DNA from: CAYHSR01 sp043821725
GTDB taxonomy: Bacteria; Patescibacteriota; Patescibacteriia; Magasanikbacterales; GWA2-37-8
DNA: 38,055 nt
NCBI GenBank assembly: GCA_043821725.1
Contig: JBDRCM010000028.1
Coordinates: 1-38,055 of the forward strand
Direction: 5' to 3'
Positions 1 to 7,685 of this stretch are shown here, piece after piece. A program made the position numbers and the translations under genes. The notes under the pieces are model-generated. The model did no database searches and was not told the DNA's origin. It saw only the letters and a program-made list of their open reading frames with translations. Within the stretch, counting starts at the first letter, position 1. Each line of letters starts with the position of its first letter.

Positions 1-137
1 ACAGGGTAGTTAACTTGCTTGCTCGGTAATGAAAATAAATTTTCATTACCCTCGCTACGCTGCGTTAAAACAGGGTAGTTAACTTGCTTGCTCGGTAATG
101 AAAATAAATTTTCATTACCCTCGCTACGCTGCGTTAA
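1..137. repeat. 69-bp tandem direct repeat with internal palindrome
   Basis: Two copies in tandem (1-68 and 70-137, period 69) are identical along 68 bases. Each holds a palindrome with 12-bp arms, GGTAATGAAAAT and its complement, around a 2-base centre (25-50 and 94-119). The array starts at the window edge, so more copies may lie upstream. It sits just before the primary sigma factor gene, and the second copy contains an ATG in frame with it that is unlikely to be the real start. Confidence 0.9.
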
Positions 138-238
138 TAAATTATTACTCCGCGCCAGAAAGCCACAAATTCCAGTTTGTGGATGAAGGTGCAAAGTCGT
201 TATGCTTTAAGTGCGAGGATTCGCAAGTCATTAAAAAA

Positions 239-1798
239 ATGATTATGAGTATTAAATCAAAAAAATCAATATCAACCAGCAAAAAATCAAAAAGTCGGTC
301 GGTTGGATCGCGTTCTGTGGCGGTTCGCGGAAAAAAGAAATCAGCGAGTAAAAAGACCACAGGGAAAATTGTCAAAAAAGCAGTTAAAAAAATTGTTATA
401 AAAACAAATAAAAAAATTATTAAAAAGATAGCAGGGATTAAAAGAAAATCTTCTGCCATAAAAGCTAAACCCGTAAAAAAGCAAGCAACAATCAAAAAAA
501 CCGTAAAAAAAGTTGTTAAATCTTTAACAAAAAAAAAGTCGGTAAAAAAAGTTAACAATAAAACAAGAAAAACGTTAAAACGATCGGTTCAAACTGCAAA
601 AAAGAAGAAAACAATCAAGAAAATCAGTAAAAAAAGAATTAAGGCCGTAAAAAACCGTCGTCCGTCCAAGCAACAAAAGCCAATTATTGAGGAGAATATT
701 CAAGAGCCGACTTTTGATGAAATTTGGTCATTGATTAAAAAAGGAAGAAATAGGGGCTTTTTAACACAAATGGAAATTGGAATGGTGATGGATAGGCCCG
801 AGTATTATTTGGAATTGTATGAGGGTTTTTTGGAAGAGCTTGATAAAAACGGAGTGACGGTTGTTGACGCTCCATCCACTATGCTGGGCTCAAAAACAGA
901 CGCTAAAGTAATATTGAAATCTTTTCAAGGAGAACAGCCGGATATGGACAAGCCGTTTGACCTCGGGCAGATATCATCGGACTCCATACAAATGTATTTA
1001 AGGGAGATAGGGAAGATACCTTTATTAACAGGCGAACAAGAGGTTGCCTTATCCAAACGCAAAGAGCGCGCTGATAAAGAAGCTGAAAGACGGCTTATTG
1101 AGGCCAATTTGCGTCTTGTTGTTTCAATTGCGAAAAAGTTTGTTGGAAAACCGTTGTCATTGTTGGATTTGATACAAGAGGGAAATATTGGGTTGTTTCG
1201 CGCTGTTAAAAAATTTGACTATCGCAAGGGATATAAGTTTTCAACTTATGCGACTTGGTGGATACGGCAGGCAATTACGCGGGCGCTGGCCGACCAATCC
1301 CGCACAATACGGATACCGGTTCACATGGTTGAAACCATAAACAGGTTTCAGCAAGTTCAGCGCCGTTTACTGCAGGATCTTGGTAGAGATCCGACTCCGG
1401 AGGAGCTTGCGGCAGAGCTGGACGAAGACGTTGTAAAGATAAATCATATAATGAAGATCTCGCAGGATACCGTATCGCTTGAAATGTCAGTGGGGGATGA
1501 TGACGATGATGATTATTCACTGAAAGATTTTGTTGAGGATGTTAAGAATGCCACTCCGGATAGGGCGGCCGGCTTGGAGATATTAAGGGACTATGTAAAG
1601 GAAGCAATTGCAGATCTTTCTCCGCGCGAGCAAAAGATATTGGAGATGCGATTTGGACTTGAGGACGGCGTTACTCACACTTTGGAGGAAGTTGGAAGGG
1701 AATTCAGCGTTACGCGCGAGCGCATCAGGCAGATTGAAGCCAAAGCATTGGAAAAGATTCAGCAGATGGATATAATTGGCAAATTGAGGGATTACTAG
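239..1798 (+). CDS. rpoD: Primary RNA polymerase sigma factor (RpoD/SigA) with lysine-rich N-terminal extension
   Basis: This is the housekeeping sigma-70 that directs RNA polymerase to -10/-35 promoters. From the chosen start the first ~150 residues are almost only K, S, T, R, V and I, like a histone-H1 tail. A region 1.1-like segment follows (begins near TFDEIWSLIKKG), then region 1.2 (MYLREIGKIPLLTGEQE), region 2 (NLRLVVSIAKKF, DLIQEGNIGL, FSTYATWWIRQAI), region 3, an acidic DDDDDD stretch, and region 4 with the HTH (EEVGREFSVTRERIRQIE). The same frame stays open back to an ATG at 98, but that ATG lies in the tandem repeat and 163-182 forms a 7-bp hairpin (CCACAAA/TTTGTGG) typical of untranslated leader. 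I therefore prefer ATG 239 or 245, with low certainty on the exact start. murG follows after three bases, probably in the same transcript. Confidence 0.93.
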   Translation: MIMSIKSKKSISTSKKSKSRSVGSRSVAVRGKKKSASKKTTGKIVKKAVKKIVIKTNKKIIKKIAGIKRKSSAIKAKPVKKQATIKKTVKKVVKSLTKKKSVKKVNNKTRKTLKRSVQTAKKKKTIKKISKKRIKAVKNRRPSKQQKPIIEENIQEPTFDEIWSLIKKGRNRGFLTQMEIGMVMDRPEYYLELYEGFLEELDKNGVTVVDAPSTMLGSKTDAKVILKSFQGEQPDMDKPFDLGQISSDSIQMYLREIGKIPLLTGEQEVALSKRKERADKEAERRLIEANLRLVVSIAKKFVGKPLSLLDLIQEGNIGLFRAVKKFDYRKGYKFSTYATWWIRQAITRALADQSRTIRIPVHMVETINRFQQVQRRLLQDLGRDPTPEELAAELDEDVVKINHIMKISQDTVSLEMSVGDDDDDDYSLKDFVEDVKNATPDRAAGLEILRDYVKEAIADLSPREQKILEMRFGLEDGVTHTLEEVGREFSVTRERIRQIEAKALEKIQQMDIIGKLRDY

Positions 1799-1801
1799 TT
1801 T

Positions 1802-2875
1802 ATGAAAATACTTTTGTCCGGCGGAGGAACGCTTGGCCCTGTGGCGCCTTTGCTCGCAATTTACGAAGTATATAAAAAGCACAATCCAAAATGCAAATTT
1901 ATTTGGGTAGGCACCAAGTTAGGCCCTGAAAGAGAAATAGTTGAGCAATACAATCTGCCCTACTTCACAATCATTTGTGGCAAGTGGCGCCGTTATTTTT
2001 CGTTTCAAAATTTTATTGATGTATTCAAATTTATTGTTGGAGTTTTTCAATCATTAATTATTTTATGGCATGAAAAGCCGAATTTGTTGATAAGCGCGGG
2101 CGGTTTTGTAAGCGTTCCGCTCCATTTATCAGCTGCTCTACTTGGCATTCCATGTTGGGTTCATCAGCAGGACGCGCGCGTTGGATTGGCCAATAAGATA
2201 ATGGGCTTGACTGCAAAGGTTATTACCACTTCCTTAAGAGACAGCGCAAAAAAATTTAATTCCAAGAAAACAAAATGGATAGGAAATCCGGTTCGGGATC
2301 TTTCTGTAAAAGATGCGCTTCAAAGTCGGAAAAATCTTAATTTGGATGAAAAAGCGCCTGTAATTTTGGCAATGGGCGGAGGCACTGGCTCCAATAAAAT
2401 AAATAAATTGGTGGTTGAATCGCTTCCTCATCTTGATAGGAAGTGGCAGGTGGTTCATCTTACCGGCTTAAACAGGCCTGATGAGCAAGCGCTTGGAGCG
2501 CAAAAAACTTTTTTAAATTATCATCCTCACAAGTTTTTTTCTTCTGAAATGAAGGACGCTTATGCTGTTGCTGATGTTGTAATAGGGCGCGGAGGATTTG
2601 TAACAATCAGCGAGCTTGCAGCGCTTGCAAAGCCGGCAATACTTCTGCCAATGTCAGGCACTCATCAAGAAGAAAACGTGAGAATGCTGGCAAAAGCAAG
2701 AGCCGCAATAATTTTGGATGAGCGCAAAGTAAACGGCCTTGATTTGGCGCATATTATTAGAGAAGTGCTTAATAATAAAGAAATGAGTTCATATCTTGGA
2801 GGCCGTTTAAGGAAGATACTTCCGCCTGCTTTGGAAAAAGATATTGTTGAAGCCGTGAAAAAGGCGATCAAATGA
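1802..2875 (+). CDS. murG: MurG-like UDP-GlcNAc:lipid I N-acetylglucosaminyltransferase
   Basis: The 357-aa protein has the two-Rossmann GT-B architecture of MurG, which adds GlcNAc to lipid I on the inner face of the membrane to make the peptidoglycan precursor lipid II. Visible motifs are the N-terminal G-loop (GGGTLGPVAP), AGGFVSVP (MurG GGYVSGP region), MGGGTGSNKIN (second G-loop), and GRGGFVTISELAALAKPAIL followed by HQEEN, the UDP-GlcNAc binding segment. The length is normal for MurG. The first G-loop lacks the His of the usual GGTGGH motif and has Pro instead. A GAGGG ribosome-binding site lies 11 bases before the ATG, and the gene starts 3 bases after the sigma factor stop. A related GT28 glycosyltransferase with another acceptor cannot be excluded. 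Confidence 0.82.
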   Translation: MKILLSGGGTLGPVAPLLAIYEVYKKHNPKCKFIWVGTKLGPEREIVEQYNLPYFTIICGKWRRYFSFQNFIDVFKFIVGVFQSLIILWHEKPNLLISAGGFVSVPLHLSAALLGIPCWVHQQDARVGLANKIMGLTAKVITTSLRDSAKKFNSKKTKWIGNPVRDLSVKDALQSRKNLNLDEKAPVILAMGGGTGSNKINKLVVESLPHLDRKWQVVHLTGLNRPDEQALGAQKTFLNYHPHKFFSSEMKDAYAVADVVIGRGGFVTISELAALAKPAILLPMSGTHQEENVRMLAKARAAIILDERKVNGLDLAHIIREVLNNKEMSSYLGGRLRKILPPALEKDIVEAVKKAIK

Positions 2876-2953
2876 TTTAATTTACTCGTCCGTAGGGTGC
2901 ATAATTTCTTGGTTCGTTTGAGCGCCACTTCGTGCGTCCGTGAAAAAGATATT

Positions 2954-4135
2954 TTACATCTTTACCTTCATAATTGCATTTGACAGATTTTGAGAGCTTT
3001 TTAATTTAATTTGAATATATTCCGGACTGTATCCGCTCCACATTTCATTCTTTTTGTTCTCAAACAGAACATCTCTTTTTTTTCCGTTAAATTTTTTTCT
3101 GAATTTCTTGCTGGCTTGTTCGGCAGTTGCACTAAGCTGTTTGATTCTATTGCTTACTGTCTGGTTGTGCAATGGCTTTAAATAAAAAGCATGAGTGCCC
3201 GGCCTTGGCGAGAATGGAAAAATATGCACTTTTGAAAACAATATTTTTTTAACAAACTTTTTTGTTTCAGCAAATTCTTTTTCGCTTTCTTGAGGAAAAC
3301 CCACAATTATATCCGTAGTAAATGAGAATAGAGAATTTTTTAAGCGCAGTTTTTTTATTAAGCCGTAATATTTTGCAGTTGTATATCCTCGTTTCATTCT
3401 TTTTAAGACAGAATCAGAGCCGGATTGCAATGACAAATGCCAATGTGGCAGAAGGCGCACTGTATGCTGATTTTTTTTATTGTATAATTTTACAAGTTTT
3501 TTATCTATAAGGCGGGGATCCAAAGAGCCAAGCCGGATTCTTAATATTTTTGTTTTTTTAACAATCATTTCAAGCAAATCGCTCAATTTGACGCCTTTGT
3601 CATCATATTGGCAGATATTTATGCCGGTTAGAACAACTTCTTTTATTCCTTCATTATGTGCGTCATTGATTTTTTTTATGATTTTTTCCGCTTTAATGCT
3701 CATTGATTTTCCTCTGAATTTTGGAATTATGCAGTATGAACATTCAAAATTGCATCCGTTTTGTATTTTTATGAATTTTCTGGTTTTAGAGGCCAATTTT
3801 TTTGTTGCTTGTTTTTGCTTTACACGCGCCATCATTTGAGAAATATGCTTAACTATTGATTTTGCGTCTTTGGCAATAAAATCTATTTGCTTTAAATCAG
3901 TATTTTCAAGGCACCCTGTTGCTATAATGTATGCGCCATTTTTTTTAAGGGACCTTATTGCCTCCCGAGTTCTTTGGCTTGCTTTGCATGTAACTGCGCA
4001 TGCGCGCACAATTGCTATTTGCTCGTTTGTTTTTGCCAGCACAATCAAACAATCCTTTTTTTCAAGGATATTTTTTATTTCATCTGTTTCCGCCTGATTT
4101 AATTTGCACCCAAAAGTCGTAAATGAAATTTTCAT
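2954..4135 (-). CDS. mtaB: MtaB-type tRNA methylthiotransferase (radical SAM)
   Basis: This is a MiaB-family radical SAM enzyme. The opening (FTTFGCKLNQAETDEI) and the motif RLGSLDPRLID are typical of MtaB, which methylthiolates t6A37 in tRNAs reading ANN codons. Visible parts are the N-terminal UPF0004 domain with conserved Cys residues, the radical SAM cluster motif CNFECSYC (CX3CX2C), HLSLQSGSDSVLKRM, and a short C-terminal TRAM-like segment. The frame stays open a further 72 codons upstream, but that stretch has no family similarity and runs into the divergent permease gene. I choose ATG 4135 (ATG 4141 is possible), giving 393 aa. A TATAAT box on the minus strand (4142-4147) ends 6 bases before the ATG, so the mRNA is probably leaderless. 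The gene converges on murG. Confidence 0.88.
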   Translation of the reverse strand: MKISFTTFGCKLNQAETDEIKNILEKKDCLIVLAKTNEQIAIVRACAVTCKASQRTREAIRSLKKNGAYIIATGCLENTDLKQIDFIAKDAKSIVKHISQMMARVKQKQATKKLASKTRKFIKIQNGCNFECSYCIIPKFRGKSMSIKAEKIIKKINDAHNEGIKEVVLTGINICQYDDKGVKLSDLLEMIVKKTKILRIRLGSLDPRLIDKKLVKLYNKKNQHTVRLLPHWHLSLQSGSDSVLKRMKRGYTTAKYYGLIKKLRLKNSLFSFTTDIIVGFPQESEKEFAETKKFVKKILFSKVHIFPFSPRPGTHAFYLKPLHNQTVSNRIKQLSATAEQASKKFRKKFNGKKRDVLFENKKNEMWSGYSPEYIQIKLKSSQNLSNAIMKVKM

Positions 4136-4141
4136 AACCAT

Positions 4142-4186
4142 ATTATAGAACCGCATGTTTTTTTGCAAGCGCTTATATGATATAAT
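4142..4186. promoter_or_regulatory. Divergent promoter region between mtaB and permease gene
   Basis: Only 60 bases separate the two starts. The minus strand reads TATAAT at 4147-4142 with a TTGCAA-like -35 about 15 bases upstream. The plus strand reads TATAAT at 4181-4186, and its -35 is poor. Both -10 boxes lie so close to the ATGs (6 and 9 bases) that the transcripts should start at or next to the start codon. Confidence 0.6.
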
Positions 4187-4195
4187 ATAACCGCT

Positions 4196-5389
4196 ATGCA
4201 ATTTTTTAGCAAACAAAATATCAGCAACTTGCCCTTGGTCAAACATAACGGCATATTTCACAGGCAGATAAGCATGTTTCAGGGGGTGTCTTTGATAGTA
4301 GGACTTACTATCGGAGCCGGAGTGCTTGGAGTACCTTATGCCATAGCTCAAGTGGGTATGGTCATTGGCATCATATACATAATAGGGCTTGGCATTTTAA
4401 TGATCGGGCTTAATTTAATGATTGGAGAAATAACTGTGCGCACAAGAGGGAATTTGCAGATGGTCGGATTGGCGCGCAAATATCTTGGGTCTATCGGTGA
4501 AGTAGCCATGACAGTTCTGAAATATGTTTCAGCTGCAGGAGTCATGGTGGTGTATATTATAGGCGAAGGACAAATTTTATCTTCTCTATTTAATGGCTCA
4601 GCTTATGCGTGGAGCTTGATTTTCTTTTTTTTGGGCACTTTGCTTATTTTAATCGGAATGAAAACAATAAAGACGGTAGATTTCTTTTTAAGCTTGGGAA
4701 TACTTCTGATAGTTGTTCTGATTGCTGTGGTAAGTGCTCCATACCTGACCATTGTTAATTATAAATATTTTGATTTGGCTAATTTGTTTTTGCCGTATGG
4801 AGTTATTCTTTTTGCATATCATGGCGCTCCAGCTGTAATTGAAGCACATAGCATTCTTGCAAACCGTAATGCTACATTCAAATTGACTATTATTATTTCC
4901 GGAATAATTTCCATTGTAACTTACTGCTTGTTTGCCTTTGTTGTACTTGGAGCGACCGGAATAAATACTACTGAAATAGCAACCATCGGGCTTGGTAAAG
5001 CAATCGGTCCAAGCATGCTGATTTTCGGAAATGTATTTGCGATTTTGGCAATGGCAACAAGCTATCTGACTATGGGGCAGTCAATGCGTGATTCTTTGGC
5101 ATGGGATTATAAGATACCGGGCAAAATTGCGGCCTTAATGACATGCATGGTTCCTTTGGTGATTTTTTTACTCGGACTAAAGCAGTTCATTTTGGCCATT
5201 AACATAGTGGGAGGCGTGTTTATAAGCTTGGAAATGCTCATGGTTATATTGATTTATTGGCGCGCAAAACATTTGGGGGATTTAAGACCGTCGCAATATC
5301 ACTTGCATCATGTTCTCTTGTTAGCAGTTTTGCTTGTTATTGCTTTGGCATTAGGGGCTGTTTATAGTATTTTTAAGCTATTTGTATAA
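4196..5389 (+). CDS. Amino acid permease, HAAAP/Aa_trans type
   Basis: This is an integral membrane protein of 397 aa with about 11 hydrophobic helices. The first carries GLTIGAGVLGVPYAIAQVG, the signature of amino-acid/polyamine/organocation-fold transporters of the aromatic amino acid permease (TyrP/Mtr) and Aa_trans families. It probably imports an amino acid by proton or sodium symport; the substrate cannot be read from sequence. ATG 4196 is favoured because a TATAAT box sits 9 bases before it (leaderless start). A downstream ATG at 4274 with an AGG-containing upstream stretch is an alternative that would remove 26 hydrophilic residues. No terminator is seen after the stop; the metK promoter begins 60 bases later. 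Confidence 0.8.
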   Translation: MQFFSKQNISNLPLVKHNGIFHRQISMFQGVSLIVGLTIGAGVLGVPYAIAQVGMVIGIIYIIGLGILMIGLNLMIGEITVRTRGNLQMVGLARKYLGSIGEVAMTVLKYVSAAGVMVVYIIGEGQILSSLFNGSAYAWSLIFFFLGTLLILIGMKTIKTVDFFLSLGILLIVVLIAVVSAPYLTIVNYKYFDLANLFLPYGVILFAYHGAPAVIEAHSILANRNATFKLTIIISGIISIVTYCLFAFVVLGATGINTTEIATIGLGKAIGPSMLIFGNVFAILAMATSYLTMGQSMRDSLAWDYKIPGKIAALMTCMVPLVIFLLGLKQFILAINIVGGVFISLEMLMVILIYWRAKHLGDLRPSQYHLHHVLLLAVLLVIALALGAVYSIFKLFV

Positions 5390-5449
5390 TGCAGTTTGAG
5401 TTTGTTAGAAATTTAAAAGCAAAGAAGCGTAGAAAAGAAATTTAAGATC

Positions 5450-5478
5450 TTGACCTTAAAATGTTGAAGTAGTATAAT
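5450..5478 (+). promoter_or_regulatory. Strong sigma-70 promoter of metK
   Basis: TTGACC (5450-5455), a 17-base spacer and TATAAT (5473-5478) make a near-consensus promoter. The predicted start near 5485 leaves a leader of about 194 nt before the metK ATG. A second TATAAT (5663-5668) lies 10 bases before the ATG but has no -35, so it could only be a weak alternative start. Confidence 0.82.
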
Positions 5479-5486
5479 AATAATAA

Positions 5487-5644
5487 TTTTTATGAGTATG
5501 GTGTTCGTTGCTGGGTGGTTTTATCGCTATCCTAAGGTCGAATAAGCAAAAAGGTCGATTTGTTACACGGCTGAAAACAGGTGATTACTTTTCAGCAACG
5601 TTCCATATCCGTTCTCAAATGAGCGGATTCTATCTTCATAAAAA
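5487..5644 (+). ncRNA. Structured 5' leader of metK, candidate riboswitch or attenuator-like RNA
   Basis: The leader between the metK promoter and start codon has nested complementary segments. P1 is 5487-5496 with 5635-5644 (10 bp). P1b is 5497-5501 with 5603-5607 (UAUGG/CCAUA). P2 is CGUUGCUG 5506-5513 with CAGCAACG 5593-5600 (8 bp). Inside P2 are weaker hairpins and a repeated AAGGUCGA (5534-5541, 5551-5558). A competing helix, GCUGAAAA 5570-5577 with UUUUCAGC 5589-5596, uses the same CAGC bases as P2, so the two forms exclude each other. A hairpin around CUCAAAUGAG (5609-5626) lies in the P1 junction. I do not see the core of SAM-I, SAM-II, SAM-III or SAM-IV. The position before SAM synthetase suggests SAM or methionine control, but that is inference; a 6S-like RNA was also considered. 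Confidence 0.55.
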
Positions 5645-5678
5645 AGGTTAATTTTCTTAATTTATAATTTTTTGTTAT

Positions 5679-6845
5679 ATGTCTGAACGTTATTTATTTA
5701 CTTCAGAATCCGTCACTGAAGGGCACCCTGATAAAATTTGTGACCAGATTTCAGATGCTGTGTTGGATGAGGTTTTACGCGACGACCCAAATGGGGCGTG
5801 CTGTTGCGAAGTTTTTACAACAACCGGTCTTGTTGTTGTGGGAGGGGAAATAAGCACAAAAACATACGTGGATATACCAAAAGTAGTTAGAAACACGCTC
5901 AAAGAAATCGGTTATACTGACGCTGATTATGGAATTGATTATAAAAGTTGCGGCGTGATGGTGGCTGTTGATGAACAGAGCCATGACATAGCTCAAGGAG
6001 AAAAAGACACAGAAGGCCAGCACAAAGCCCAAGGAGCTGGCGATCAAGGCATAATGTTTGGGTTTGCGTGCAATGAAACAGAACAACTTATGCCTCTGCC
6101 GATTATGTTGGCGCATGGTTTGGCCAGAAAATTATCTGAAGTAAGAAAGAATAATGTTTTGAAATACCTGCGTCCTGACGGAAAAAGCCAAGTAACAGTT
6201 GAATATATTGATGGAAAGCCGGCGCGTGTTGATGCCGTTGTACTAGCGGCACAGCATAACCCGGATATTGAGCTTGTTGACTTGCGGGAAGATTTGTTAA
6301 GAGAGGTAATAAAGCCGGTATGCGGAAATTATTTGGATGAAAACACAAGATATTACATAAATGAAACAGGCAGATTTGTTGTTGGTGGGCCTCAAGGAGA
6401 TACCGGAGTTACAGGACGAAAAATAATTGTGGATACTTATGGAGGCATGGGTCATCACGGAGGTGGGTGCTTTAGTGGGAAGGTTCCAAATAAGCAAGAC
6501 CGTTCGGGCGCATATATGGCCAGGTATGTTGCGAAAAATATTGTTGCCGCAGGATTAGCTGACAAATGCGAAGTTCAGCTTGCATACGCAATTGGTTATC
6601 CTGAACCAATAAGCGTGCTTATTAATACTTTTGGAGATGATAGTGCTGTTAATGGCCAATTAGTTAAGGCAGTAAGGCAAATATTTGATCTCACGCCCGC
6701 GGGAATGATTAAAGAGCTTGACCTTAAAAGGCCGATTTATCGTCAGACAGCAGCTTATGGACATTTTGGAAGAGATGAATTTTCCTGGGAAAAAACTGAT
6801 AAAGTTGATGAGCTAAAAGAATTTTTTGCTGGAAACGCGAATTGA
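5679..6845 (+). CDS. metK: S-adenosylmethionine synthetase
   Basis: MetK makes S-adenosylmethionine from methionine and ATP in the cytoplasm, as a dimer or tetramer using Mg2+ and K+. The 388-aa length is normal. Signature stretches are TSESVTEGHPDKICDQISDA near the N-terminus (catalytic His and Mg-binding Asp), GAGDQGIMFGFA, GPQGDTGVTGRK (catalytic Asp, Arg, Lys), the phosphate-binding loop HGGGCFSGK with the following KQDRS, and AAYGHFGR near the C-terminus. In the phosphate loop the usual GKDP reads GKVP; the two Lys and the second Asp remain, so the enzyme should be active. The gene is monocistronic, transcribed from its own strong promoter through a structured leader, with a terminator 30 bases after the stop. 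Confidence 0.97.
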   Translation: MSERYLFTSESVTEGHPDKICDQISDAVLDEVLRDDPNGACCCEVFTTTGLVVVGGEISTKTYVDIPKVVRNTLKEIGYTDADYGIDYKSCGVMVAVDEQSHDIAQGEKDTEGQHKAQGAGDQGIMFGFACNETEQLMPLPIMLAHGLARKLSEVRKNNVLKYLRPDGKSQVTVEYIDGKPARVDAVVLAAQHNPDIELVDLREDLLREVIKPVCGNYLDENTRYYINETGRFVVGGPQGDTGVTGRKIIVDTYGGMGHHGGGCFSGKVPNKQDRSGAYMARYVAKNIVAAGLADKCEVQLAYAIGYPEPISVLINTFGDDSAVNGQLVKAVRQIFDLTPAGMIKELDLKRPIYRQTAAYGHFGRDEFSWEKTDKVDELKEFFAGNAN

Positions 6846-6874
6846 GATAAGTACTTCTTGTACGAATTATAATT

Positions 6875-6912
6875 TAAAAAACCGGCTTTGAAATATCATT
6901 GTCGGTTTTTTG
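6875..6912 (+). terminator. Rho-independent terminator after metK
   Basis: An A-run and ACCGGC (6881-6886) pair with GTCGGT (6901-6906) followed by a T-run. The symmetrical A/T tracts let it act on both strands. It lies about 30 bases after the metK stop codon. Confidence 0.8.
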
Positions 6913-6938
6913 TGAGATATTGATTTTTTGTACTTCTT

Positions 6939-6973
6939 CCTCCAATATGGACGAAATATGTCCATATTGGAGG
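6939..6973. repeat. Perfect 14-bp inverted repeat (long hairpin)
   Basis: CCTCCAATATGGAC at 6939-6952 and its exact complement at 6960-6973 flank a 7-base loop (GAAATAT). No T-run follows on either strand, so it is not a standard terminator. It lies between the metK terminator and the stop of a convergent small gene. It could be an mRNA 3' stabiliser, a protein-binding palindrome or a relic of a mobile element. Confidence 0.85.
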
Positions 6974-6996
6974 CGTGTTCCGGCATCTTCTCCTTC

Positions 6997-7242
6997 TTAA
7001 AGGGCGGATAGGTTATCCTTTATATAGTGATCAAGGGAAACGCGAGTGTGTTTAGGTACTCTATCGCCATTTTCATACTTTACAATCCACGAATAAGGAC
7101 CTCTTAGTATAGTGACTTTCCATAATTTTCCATGTGGTGTGATCCTTAGACACTCCTTTTTGTCATCAATTTCTATTTCACATCTTGTAAATGTATTTTC
7201 AGCTATATCTTTTAGCTGTTTAAGCCGGAATTCTATTTCCAT
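6997..7242 (-). CDS. Small hypothetical protein, 81 aa
   Basis: I do not recognise the family. The 81-aa product starts with a charged helix (EIEFRLKQLKDIAENTF), then has short hydrophobic strands (LRITPHGKLWKVTIL, YSWIVKYENGD) and ends in a helix, a small alpha/beta fold. It has no signal peptide or membrane segment, so it is probably cytoplasmic. The gene is well supported. A perfect AGGAGG ribosome-binding site (7250-7255) lies 7 bases before the ATG. A promoter, TTGACA-16-TATAGT on the minus strand (7292-7265), lies just upstream. It is one of the few genes here with a classical leader and Shine-Dalgarno, which suggests strong, separately controlled translation. Confidence 0.8.
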   Translation of the reverse strand: MEIEFRLKQLKDIAENTFTRCEIEIDDKKECLRITPHGKLWKVTILRGPYSWIVKYENGDRVPKHTRVSLDHYIKDNLSAL

Positions 7243-7264
7243 AATCTTTCCTCCTCTTATGGCA

Positions 7265-7292
7265 ACTATACTAAAATTGGGTAATTTGTCAA
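7265..7292 (-). promoter_or_regulatory. Sigma-70 promoter of the 81-aa gene
   Basis: Read on the minus strand, TTGACA (7292-7287), 16 bases, TATAGT (7270-7265). The predicted start gives a leader of about 17-20 nt holding the AGGAGG at 7250-7255. Confidence 0.8.
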
Positions 7293-7411
7293 TAACGAAA
7301 TTCGCGGAATATTAAAATGTGCGAAAAACAAAAAAAGATATATAATGAACTCATTGTAGTCTATTTAATGTGGCGTGTTATTTTTATCTAAATAACAAGC
7401 GTTGAAATATG

Positions 7412-7547
7412 CCTGTCATCCTGAATCCTTTGCTGTCGCTTGAGGATAAACTCCGTGAAGAATCTCTCTGATTGTAAATTTAAGGGATCCTTCGCTTCGC
7501 TCAGGATGACAGGTCAAACCCTCAGGATGACAGGTCAAACCCTCAGG
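7412..7547. repeat. TCATCCTGAG-type intergenic repeat, copy 1
   Basis: This copy starts with CCTGTCATCCTGA and ends with the inverted unit CAGGATGACAGG repeated in tandem with the spacer TCAAACCCT. The middle has the family's GAGGATAAACTCCG and GGGATCCTTCGCTTCGCT segments. It occupies most of the 443-base gap 7243-7685; the rest of that gap holds the small gene's promoter, an imperfect GTTATTT/AAATAAC palindrome (7377-7396) and no gene. Confidence 0.8.
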
Positions 7548-7685
7548 TGGCGAAACTTAATATGAGTTCAATCAGTATCTTCTATACGCTGGTAAGCAGG
7601 TCTTAGAACAGAGACGGGTTAATTTTTGTAGCTTTCGTATTTTGTAGATGTCCTACTTTAGAATTAACAACGGCTCAGTTATTTG

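Noticed and set aside
4136..4351. 72-codon N-terminal extension of mtaB
   Set aside because: It has no family similarity, overlaps the divergent permease gene and its promoter, and homology begins exactly at ATG 4135.
5485..5678. Known SAM riboswitch or 6S RNA in the metK leader
   Set aside because: I could not find the conserved cores of SAM-I to SAM-IV, and the fold is not a simple rod with a central bubble; kept as unassigned structured RNA.
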